From an uncultured Clostridium sp. (GTDB lineage: Bacteria; Bacillota_A; Clostridia; Lachnospirales; Lachnospiraceae): DNA of 6,927 nt. A program made the position numbers and the translations under genes. Positions 1 through 5,371 of the stretch are shown one piece after another (positions within the stretch are counted from its first letter, which is position 1; the number at the start of each line of letters is the position of its first letter). The DNA is taken from assembly GCA_900556965.1 (NCBI GenBank), contig USQV01000049.1, forward strand, positions 1-6,927, in the 5' to 3' direction. Under the pieces are notes generated by a model that was not told the origin of the DNA, made no database searches, and saw nothing but the letters and a program-made list of their open reading frames with translations.

Positions 1-93
1 ATTTTTATCTATTTGTCCGGCATAAAAAGCTTCTGTTTTTTCTCTGAATTCAGGGAGCTCCTGCTTCCAGAGCTGTGGATCGATTCGGTTCAT
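1..93 (-). CDS. N-terminal fragment of a gene running off the left edge, possibly a nitrite/sulfite reductase family protein
   Basis: On the minus strand an ATG at 93-91 opens a frame of 31 codons that reaches the window edge without a stop. It begins MNRIDPQLWKQELPEF and continues with REKTEAFYAGQIDKN. A good ribosome binding site (AAGGAAGG, 108-101) sits 7 nt before the ATG, and a plausible promoter lies just upstream, so I take it as a real start. From memory, the pattern of a charged helix followed by 'K-T-x-x-F-Y-x-G-x-I/L' resembles the N-terminus of clostridial ferredoxin-dependent nitrite/sulfite reductase-like proteins, in which the siroheme/4Fe-4S half-domain follows. None of the diagnostic cysteines is in the window, so the product name is tentative, while the existence of the gene is fairly secure. 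It is co-directional with the upstream substrate-binding protein, 103 nt away. Confidence 0.5.
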   Translation of the reverse strand, partial: MNRIDPQLWKQELPEFREKTEAFYAGQIDKN

Positions 94-132
94 GGCAATT
101 CCTTCCTTAAGTATAATGATATAAGTAAAATT

Positions 133-161
133 ATTTTAGCATAAGAAAAAATTGCGGGCAA
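133..161 (-). promoter_or_regulatory. Probable extended -10 promoter for the left-edge gene
   Basis: Read on the minus strand, TTGCCC (161-156) is followed after 17 bp by TAAAAT (138-133). A TG dinucleotide one base before the -10 gives the extended form TGCTAAAAT. The predicted start is near 126, leaving a leader of about 30 nt before the ATG at 93. The -35 matches the SigA consensus at four of six positions. No strong terminator separates this from the upstream gene, so read-through could also contribute to expression. Confidence 0.45.
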
Positions 162-196
162 CCGTTTTGGCGATATCCTATTTCATTTTTTTTGAC

Positions 197-1138
197 CTAC
201 ACATCGAGGCCGAGAGTTTTTGCATATTCCCTGCTGCTCTCGTACCATTGATTATAGAGATCTTTTTCCAGAACCTCATCAATGATCCCATTTATCCTGT
301 CGGTGAGCTCGTCTTCTCCCTTCGGAATACCGATCCTTGTGCCCTGCACATTTTCATCGACAGTAAAATAAAAATCGGGAAGGATCATCAGACCGCAATC
401 CGGGTTGGAATCCAGATAGAGCTGAGCCATATTGAGGGAAGCGGAAACAGCATCGGCACGGCCCGTCTGCACCATTAAAAAGGCATCGTTCGTCGAGGAT
501 ACCAGATTGAGTTTTTTATAAGCAGGGATCTGTTCTGTTACGAACATTTCCTGAAGGGAGCCGTTCTGAGCCACGATGGTCAGATCCTTTAAGTCTTCTG
601 CACTCCGGATTTTATCGGCATCCTCCTTCCGGATCAGAAGTCCGTAGGCCTTCTGGGGATCCTCGCTGCCAAAATAATATCCTTTGGAGAGATTCAGGGT
701 TTCTGCCCGTGCCGGAGTATAGGCAAGAGCCGAGATCGCAAGATCAAATTTTCCGGTACTGACGCTTCCGAGAACACTGGTGAAATCCATAGGCTTTAAT
801 CGAAGCTCTACCCCCAGATCCTTGGCGATATATTTTGCAAGCTCGATATCGGAGCCTACATATTTAGAATCATCTGTTTTTGTCGGATCAATGAACTCAT
901 TGGGAGCAAAATATGGTTCGGTAGCCACCTCAATGTATCCGCGATCCAGAATATCCTGAAGTCGGTTGGAGGAATGTTCCTTTTCACCTCCTGCAGAACT
1001 GGTATCGGCAGCTTCTGCTGTAACAGCAGGCATGGAACCTAAGACCGGATGCACAGCCGTCACCGTCTGGGTGCAGGCTGTCAAAGCTGCCATTGAAAGT
1101 GTGAGTGTAAGGGTTATGAGCAATCTGGTGTTTTTCAT
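197..1138 (-). CDS. Amino-acid ABC transporter substrate-binding lipoprotein (family 3, periplasmic-binding-protein fold)
   Basis: This 313-residue protein should be a membrane-anchored receptor that captures a polar amino acid or similar solute outside the cell and hands it to an ABC permease. Residues 1-22 are a lipoprotein signal peptide: basic start (MKNTR), hydrophobic core and lipobox LTAC, with Cys22 as the lipid anchor. A Thr/Ala/Ser/Glu-rich linker runs to about residue 58, then the bilobed domain covers about 60-305. GSDIELAKYIAKDL (95-108) fits the family-3 signature except for Ser at the second position. SALAYTPARAE (136-146) is the segment that carries the arginine (here Arg144) binding the ligand carboxylate in family members such as HisJ, which favours an amino-acid ligand. 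The start at 1138 is chosen because AAGGAGG lies 8 nt upstream and the signal peptide begins there. An in-frame ATG at 1177 would add 13 charged residues before the signal and has no ribosome binding site. The ligand is unknown; cystine is possible given the neighbour but not shown. No permease or ATPase gene is in the window. Confidence 0.88.
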   Translation of the reverse strand: MKNTRLLITLTLTLSMAALTACTQTVTAVHPVLGSMPAVTAEAADTSSAGGEKEHSSNRLQDILDRGYIEVATEPYFAPNEFIDPTKTDDSKYVGSDIELAKYIAKDLGVELRLKPMDFTSVLGSVSTGKFDLAISALAYTPARAETLNLSKGYYFGSEDPQKAYGLLIRKEDADKIRSAEDLKDLTIVAQNGSLQEMFVTEQIPAYKKLNLVSSTNDAFLMVQTGRADAVSASLNMAQLYLDSNPDCGLMILPDFYFTVDENVQGTRIGIPKGEDELTDRINGIIDEVLEKDLYNQWYESSREYAKTLGLDV

Positions 1139-1146
1139 GGAATGAT

Positions 1147-1153
1147 CCTCCTT
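1147..1153 (-). promoter_or_regulatory. Ribosome binding site that fixes the start of the substrate-binding protein
   Basis: The minus strand reads AAGGAGG, a full anti-16S match, 8 nt before the ATG at 1138. This selects 1138 over the longer in-frame start at 1177. The site directly follows a short inverted repeat (1156-1170), so its accessibility might depend on leader structure. Confidence 0.85.
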
Positions 1154-1155
1154 CT

Positions 1156-1170
1156 TATCGTATTTCGATA
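1156..1170. repeat. Inverted repeat TATCG-N5-CGATA next to the ribosome binding site
   Basis: Perfect 5-bp arms TATCG (1156-1160) and CGATA (1166-1170) flank the 5-nt spacer TATTT. In the transcript this could fold into a small hairpin ending 2 nt before AAGGAGG. The same half-site word (TTATCG/CGATAA) recurs at 1211-1223 and 1243-1248, so it may instead be a protein-binding site in DNA. The hairpin alone would be weak. Confidence 0.5.
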
Positions 1171-1177
1171 GTTTCAT

Positions 1178-1209
1178 AAATTAGCGAATTAGCAAATTAG
1201 CAATTTACC
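1178..1209. repeat. Short tandem repeat of an 8-bp unit (AAATTAGC) in the leader
   Basis: Three consecutive units, AAATTAGC (1178-1185), GAATTAGC (1186-1193) and AAATTAGC (1194-1201), are followed by a decayed fourth, AATTTACC (1202-1209). The third unit with following bases also makes a perfect palindrome AAATT-AGC-AATTT (1194-1206). The array lies in the untranslated leader of the substrate-binding protein, between its promoter and ribosome binding site. The 8-bp unit could change copy number by slippage, which would alter leader length without shifting a reading frame. Its role is unknown. Confidence 0.7.
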
Positions 1210-1210
1210 A

Positions 1211-1223
1211 CGATAAATTATCG
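1211..1223. promoter_or_regulatory. Palindromic candidate operator CGATAA-A-TTATCG
   Basis: A perfect 13-bp palindrome with 6-bp arms around one central base starts 4-5 bp downstream of the predicted transcription start of the substrate-binding protein. A third copy of the half-site (CGATAA, 1243-1248) lies in the promoter spacer 32 bp away, about three helical turns. The position would suit a repressor, but I do not recognise the regulator. A loop this short makes an RNA hairpin less likely than a DNA operator. Confidence 0.5.
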
Positions 1224-1234
1224 CTACGCCGCAA

Positions 1235-1263
1235 AGTATAATCGATAAGCGCAGCTCTGTCAA
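1235..1263 (-). promoter_or_regulatory. SigA-type promoter of the substrate-binding protein
   Basis: On the minus strand a perfect -35 TTGACA (1263-1258) is separated by 17 bp from TATACT (1240-1235), which differs from the -10 consensus at one base. An A/T-rich stretch precedes the -35 and may act as an UP-like element. Initiation is expected near 1228, giving a leader of about 90 nt. The spacer contains TTATCGAT, which carries one of the repeated TTATCG half-sites, so a regulator bound there would block polymerase. A basal promoter this strong paired with operator-like repeats suggests repression rather than activation, though that is inference. Confidence 0.8.
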
Positions 1264-1301
1264 TAGTTTTTGTAAAAATAGGAAATATGTTCATGCCATT
1301 C

Positions 1302-1742
1302 TCATGGAAGGGCTTTTTCGAGGGCCTTTCTTATGGCACGCATTAAGGCCATCGAGGTATACTGGGAGCCGGAGGGGTATTCAAGTCCTTCCAGAGATTG
1401 GGCTTCAAGGATCTGAGGGGAAAGGGCGTCCATGGCCGGCTGCATTAAGGGATACATGGCAGCAACGGAATCGCTTAATGGAACAAGGGTGATCGATTCG
1501 ATCCGGTCGCTGCTTACGGTCACCTCCACATTGGCATTCTGCCCTCCGAGGGAAAGGGGTGACGAATAGAGACCGGGGGTGTAGGAAGCGGAACGGGTGG
1601 TTTCTTCTTCGCTTTCTTTTTTGCTTTCCGGGCGGAACATGAAGAAAAGGAGAAGGATCAGGAGAAATGCAAAGCCGATAAACAGGGCCGTGTAGATGAT
1701 CTCCTTCATCCTCAGGACGATGATCCTGGTTTTTGAACTCAT
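1302..1742 (-). CDS. Small membrane-anchored protein with FMN_bind-like extracytoplasmic domain
   Basis: The 146-residue product has a short basic N-terminus (KTRIIVLRMK), one strong membrane segment at about 14-36, an acidic/basic linker (KKESEEETTR, 41-50), and a C-terminal domain from about 53 that should lie outside the cell. The order 'Y-x-x-G-x-Y' (54-59), a strand pair (VEVTVSSDRIESITLV, 72-87), and a final SGSQYTSMALMRAIRKAL (124-141) resembles FMN_bind domains of RnfG/NqrC type. Those usually end in S/T-G-A-T followed by a helix, and the last Thr carries covalent FMN. Here the aligned residues read S124-G125-S126-Q127, so the acceptor Thr appears to be Gln and covalent flavin is not expected. 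The start at 1742 has AAGGAG a few bases upstream. The exact function is unknown. Position between a solute receptor and addB suggests no clear partner. Domain assignment is by eye. Confidence 0.7.
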   Translation of the reverse strand: MSSKTRIIVLRMKEIIYTALFIGFAFLLILLLFFMFRPESKKESEEETTRSASYTPGLYSSPLSLGGQNANVEVTVSSDRIESITLVPLSDSVAAMYPLMQPAMDALSPQILEAQSLEGLEYPSGSQYTSMALMRAIRKALEKALP

Positions 1743-1770
1743 GGATTGCTCCTTATTGTTTTTTACACAG

Positions 1771-1800
1771 TTTATGATCGGATAAGTTTATATATGTCAC
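1771..1800 (-). promoter_or_regulatory. Weak candidate promoter for the FMN_bind-like gene
   Basis: On the minus strand GTGACA (1800-1795) matches five of six -35 bases and is followed after 18 bp by CATAAA (1776-1771), which matches four of six -10 bases. The predicted start is near 1764, about 20 nt before the ATG. An alternative TATAAA at 1792-1787 lacks a usable -35. The inverted repeat at 1794-1806 overlaps the -35 element. Confidence 0.35.
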
Positions 1801-1806
1801 AGACAT
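1794..1806. repeat. Inverted repeat ATGTC-ACA-GACAT in the divergent intergenic region
   Basis: Perfect 5-bp arms flank a 3-nt centre. It overlaps the candidate -35 of the leftward gene and lies about 55 bp upstream of the addB -35. It could be a regulator site for the leftward gene, but a single 5-bp-arm palindrome in AT-rich spacer sequence can occur by chance. Confidence 0.35.
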
Positions 1807-1859
1807 GCCCGAGAGAAATCCCGGGTTAGATCCCATGGAGCTTTGATCTGAAAATGCGG

Positions 1860-1889
1860 TTGTGCCGGGAACAGAAAGAATGGTACAAT
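1860..1889 (+). promoter_or_regulatory. Probable promoter of the addB-addA operon (extended -10)
   Basis: TTGTGC (1860-1865) is followed after 18 bp by TACAAT (1884-1889), preceded by TGG to give an extended -10 (TGGTACAAT). The -10 matches five of six bases and the -35 is poor, which is common when the extended -10 is present. Initiation is expected near 1896, giving a leader of about 38 nt before the addB ATG. I see no LexA-like GAAC-N4-GTTC box here, so nothing visible argues for SOS control. Confidence 0.55.
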
Positions 1890-1933
1890 AGACAGGAGAA
1901 TAACGAAATCAACAGTAAGCGGGAGGATTTAGA

Positions 1934-4900
1934 ATGGGTCTTACGCTGATCACCGGCGGATCCGGTGCCGGGAAAACAGAATATATTTACAGAAAGATCA
2001 TAGAGCGTTCCATCAAGGAGCCGCAGAGCCAGTTTTTTATCATCGTTCCGGAGCAGAGCACGATGCAGGAGCAGAAAAAGCTGATCCGGATGCATCCGTC
2101 CCACGGAACCATGAATATAGATACCGTAAGCTTTGAACGTCTTGCATGGCGTGTTTTTTCCGAGCTGTCTATGCCTCAGCCGGAGATCCTTGATGATACC
2201 GGAAAGATCATGGTGTTAAGAAAGCTGGCAGGAGAGAAAAGGGATGAGCTTCAGGCCTTTTCCGCCCATTTGAGCCAGACCGGCTTCATGAATGAGATCA
2301 AATCCATGCTGTCGGAATTTTACCAGTACGGGGTCACGCCGGAGCTTATCCGTGAACAGATGGGAAAAGCGGAGATGACACCTCTCCTTTTGCGAAAGCT
2401 GGAGGATATGAATGTGATCTACGGTGCGTTCAGAGAGTTTACGAAGGAGCGCTACATCACCCTTGAGGAGATCCTTGATGTGTTATGCCGGGGCGTGGAG
2501 CGCTCAAGGCTGTTAAAAAACAGTGTGATCCTTCTGGATGGCTACACGGGCTTCACTCCGGTGCAGTATCGCCTGATCGGATTGTTAATGGGACTTTCAA
2601 GAGAGCTTTATGTAACGGTCACCGTACCGGAGAGCGTGGAGCTTTACGAAGAAGGAAAGGAATCAGATCTGTTTGATATGAGCCGGAAGATGGCAGGAAA
2701 GCTAAGGGCGCTGGCTAATGACCGGAAGCTTCCTGTCCACGAGGATATCCGGCTTTCCGGCAGACCCATTAAGCGTTTTTTAAACAGTCCGTTTCTGGAT
2801 CATCTGGAAAGAAACATGTTCCGCTATCCCTATCATGCCTATCGCGGCATTCCGGAGGGCCTGTCATTGACGGCAGCAAAAAATCCGGCAGAGGAGGTCG
2901 AGCTTGTTGTAAACCAGATCCAGCAGCTGGTAAGAAAGGATGGTTACCGTTATCGCGATATCGCTGTGGTCTGCGGTGACCTTCCGGGGTATTCCAAAGA
3001 GCTGCAGAGGCAGTTTGAGGAAAACCGTATTCCTCTGTTCCTCGATGAAAAAAAGGATGTGTCCGGGAATCCCATGGTCAGGCTGATAAAGAGCGCACTG
3101 GAGATTTTAAGAAAAGGGTTTGATTATGAGAGCATGTTCCAGTATTTTCGGACAGGACTCGTAACGGAGGAGCTCGAAAAACTGGATCGAATGGAAGTTT
3201 ATGTCCGCTCTCTCGGGATCCGTGGCTTTAAGGGCTGGGATTCTGTATGGGAAAAGGAAGCAGAAGGTGCAGGACGGCTGAATCTGGAGGAAATGAATGA
3301 GTTTAAGGCTGAACTTTTAGCTCCTCTTAAGATATGGAAGGAAAAGGCAGAGGGCCGTGACAAAACCGTAGGGGAAATCACAGAGGCTCTTATCGAGCTT
3401 CTTCAGGCTCTTTCTGTGGAAAGGAAGCTTGAACAGCGGGCAGAGGAATTTTCTGCCCGAGGGCTTATGAAGGAAGCACGCGAATACGAAGAACTTTATG
3501 GTCTTGTCATGGAGCTTTTGGAACGGTTTTATGAGCTTTTAGGGACGGAAACCATCTCAAAGCGAGAATATCTGGATATCCTGAGTGCGGGACTTTCTGA
3601 GCTTAAGGTCGGAATGATACCGGCCGGGGCCGACCGCGTCGTTGCCGGTGATCTCAAGCGTACAAGACTGTCAGAGATCAAGGCATTGTTCTTTGTCGGC
3701 GTCAATGAGGGAATTGTTCCGGAAAACGCAGAAAAAGGGGGTCTTCTTACCGACCGGGAGAGAGAGGTGCTGAAAAAAAGCTCTCTTGAGCTTGCTCCGA
3801 CGGCACGGGAGGAAGGCTTTATGCAGAGATTTTATCTCTATTTAATGCTGACAAAGCCGGAAAGGCTGTTGTTTGTCTCATGGTCCCTGCTCTCAGCAGA
3901 GGGAAAGACCCTGCGGCCATCTTCTCTGATCGGAAAGCTGAAAAAATGGTTTCCGGATGCATGCATTATGACAGCAGAAGAAAAAAAGGACGTGCGGATC
4001 TCCGTTCAAGCAGCGAAAAAGGCGGTGATCGAATGGCTTCAGAATTCGGAGAAGATCGATCAGGATCCGGGAGCAAAGGAGCTGTACGGCTGGCTTTCGC
4101 TTCAGGAGGCGGAAAAAAAGAATATGGAGGAGCTGGCAAAAGCCTGCTCCTACTCCTATAAGGAGACCGGGATCGGAAGATCGGCTGCCAGGGCGCTGTA
4201 CGGAAATGTTTTAAACGGAAGCGTCACAAGGATCGAAGGATACGCGGCCTGTGCCTATGCTCATTTCTTAAGACAGGGACTGGAGCTTAGAGAAAGACGG
4301 GAATATGAGCTGGATTTTTCCGATATGGGAAATCTGTTCCACCGGACGATCGATTTATTCTTTGAAGCTGTTAAAATGCAGGGCAAGGACTTTCGTTCGA
4401 TCGAGGAAACAGAGCGGAAGGCTATGGTAAAGACCTGTGTGGAGCAGGTGACGCTGGAATATAGAAATACGATCATGAACAGCTCGGCTCGGAATGCCTA
4501 TCTGGCCAAGAAGGTCGAGAGGATCGCTGACCGCACGATACGGGCGCTGATCTATCAGATAAAGAAGGGAGATTTTGAGCCGGAGGCATTTGAGGTGGAT
4601 GTCAGCACCCGGATACCGCTTAAGGGAGGAGAAATGCTGAACCTGAGGGGCAGGATCGACCGCATGGATGTGTTTGAGGATGAGGACAAGGTCTATGTAA
4701 AGATCATGGATTATAAATCCGGAAGCACTTCCTTTGATCTGGCCCTTTTATATCACGGTCTGCAGCTTCAGCTGGTCGTTTATATGGATGCCGCCCTCGG
4801 AATGGAAAAGAGAAGGTATCCGAAGAAGGAGGTGGTTCCGGCCGGTATTTTTTATTATCATATCGACGATCCGATCCTTGAGAGAAAGGGAGAGATGACT

Positions 4901-5371
4901 GAGGAAGATATTGAGTCGGCGATCCTCAAAAAGCTTCGGATGAACGGGCTGGTAAACAGCAGCATGGAAGTGATCCACCATCTGGATCGTGAGCTGGAAA
5001 AGGAGTCGGATGTGATCCCGGTCATTTTAAAAGACGGGCTGCTTCAGGAATATAAATCCTCTGTGGCAGGACAGAAGCGTTTTGCCGCTTTGGCCGGATA
5101 TGTGAACAGGAGTCTGAAGACGATGGGTGAGGAGATACTTGACGGCAGGATCGCGGTGGATCCATATAAGGAGGGGGCAAAAACAGCCTGCGATTACTGC
5201 CCCTATCACAGTGTATGCGGCTTCGACCTTAAGACAAGGGGCTTTGGCTTCCGGAGGTTTAAAAAGATGAAACCGGAGGAGATATGGGAGAAGCTTGAGT
5301 CGGAGGAAGACGAAAACAATATGGAAGCAGCCGGGGAGAGCAGGGCTGAGGGAGGAGAGAGCTTTGGCTAA
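1934..5371 (+). CDS. addB: ATP-dependent helicase/deoxyribonuclease subunit B (AddB)
   Basis: AddB pairs with AddA to unwind and resect DNA double-strand ends in the cytoplasm, loading RecA for homologous recombination; its own nuclease domain cuts one of the two strands. The 1145-residue length is close to B. subtilis AddB. Visible landmarks are a Walker A GGSGAGKT (8-15), LLDGYTGFTPVQ (200-211), and the helicase-fold segment FFVGVNEGIVP (586-596). The C-terminal RecB-type nuclease follows: His803 in NLFHRTIDLF, Asp909 in GRIDRMD, Asp926 and Lys928 in DYKSG, and Gln944 in LQLQLVVY. Four cysteines, C773 and then C1086-x2-C1089-x5-C1095, match the spacing of the AddB 4Fe-4S cluster that staples the nuclease domain. 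All key residues are intact, so the protein should be active. The ATG at 1934 has GGGAGG 7 nt upstream and puts the Walker motif at the usual extreme N-terminus. The tail after about 1120 is acidic and poorly conserved in appearance, and encodes the addA ribosome binding site in another frame. Confidence 0.97.
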   Translation: MGLTLITGGSGAGKTEYIYRKIIERSIKEPQSQFFIIVPEQSTMQEQKKLIRMHPSHGTMNIDTVSFERLAWRVFSELSMPQPEILDDTGKIMVLRKLAGEKRDELQAFSAHLSQTGFMNEIKSMLSEFYQYGVTPELIREQMGKAEMTPLLLRKLEDMNVIYGAFREFTKERYITLEEILDVLCRGVERSRLLKNSVILLDGYTGFTPVQYRLIGLLMGLSRELYVTVTVPESVELYEEGKESDLFDMSRKMAGKLRALANDRKLPVHEDIRLSGRPIKRFLNSPFLDHLERNMFRYPYHAYRGIPEGLSLTAAKNPAEEVELVVNQIQQLVRKDGYRYRDIAVVCGDLPGYSKELQRQFEENRIPLFLDEKKDVSGNPMVRLIKSALEILRKGFDYESMFQYFRTGLVTEELEKLDRMEVYVRSLGIRGFKGWDSVWEKEAEGAGRLNLEEMNEFKAELLAPLKIWKEKAEGRDKTVGEITEALIELLQALSVERKLEQRAEEFSARGLMKEAREYEELYGLVMELLERFYELLGTETISKREYLDILSAGLSELKVGMIPAGADRVVAGDLKRTRLSEIKALFFVGVNEGIVPENAEKGGLLTDREREVLKKSSLELAPTAREEGFMQRFYLYLMLTKPERLLFVSWSLLSAEGKTLRPSSLIGKLKKWFPDACIMTAEEKKDVRISVQAAKKAVIEWLQNSEKIDQDPGAKELYGWLSLQEAEKKNMEELAKACSYSYKETGIGRSAARALYGNVLNGSVTRIEGYAACAYAHFLRQGLELRERREYELDFSDMGNLFHRTIDLFFEAVKMQGKDFRSIEETERKAMVKTCVEQVTLEYRNTIMNSSARNAYLAKKVERIADRTIRALIYQIKKGDFEPEAFEVDVSTRIPLKGGEMLNLRGRIDRMDVFEDEDKVYVKIMDYKSGSTSFDLALLYHGLQLQLVVYMDAALGMEKRRYPKKEVVPAGIFYYHIDDPILERKGEMTEEDIESAILKKLRMNGLVNSSMEVIHHLDRELEKESDVIPVILKDGLLQEYKSSVAGQKRFAALAGYVNRSLKTMGEEILDGRIAVDPYKEGAKTACDYCPYHSVCGFDLKTRGFGFRRFKKMKPEEIWEKLESEEDENNMEAAGESRAEGGESFG
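5351..5357 (+). promoter_or_regulatory. Ribosome binding site of addA, inside the addB coding sequence
   Basis: GGAGGAG ends 6 nt before TTG at 5364 (8 nt from the core GGAGG, 5351-5355). It is the only well-placed site near the 5' end of the AddA frame and decides the start there. Its location inside the last codons of addB suggests translational coupling. Confidence 0.8.

Noticed and set aside
146..165. Possible terminator after the substrate-binding protein gene (TTGCCCGCAA then T6 on the minus strand)
   Set aside because: The stem would be only 3-4 bp with an unworkably small loop, and the region overlaps the candidate -35 of the next gene. I do not call a terminator.
152..478. 108-codon plus-strand open frame
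   Set aside because: Lies opposite the 3' half of the substrate-binding protein gene; the minus-strand frame has a clear family fold and signals.
1139..1177. In-frame upstream ATG giving a 13-residue longer substrate-binding protein
   Set aside because: No ribosome binding site precedes 1177, and the extension would put charged residues before a proper lipoprotein signal peptide; AAGGAGG points to 1138.
1178..1301. Riboswitch or terminator between the FMN_bind-like gene and the substrate-binding protein
   Set aside because: No GC-rich hairpin with a U-run and no recognisable riboswitch core; the region is explained by a promoter plus short repeats.
1743..1933. LexA/SOS box controlling addB
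   Set aside because: No GAAC-N4-GTTC type site is present; the nearest look-alike, GGGAACAGAAAG, lacks the second half.
1826..2104. 92-codon minus-strand open frame over the addB 5' end
   Set aside because: It covers the addB promoter, ribosome binding site and Walker A codons, all of which are better supported.
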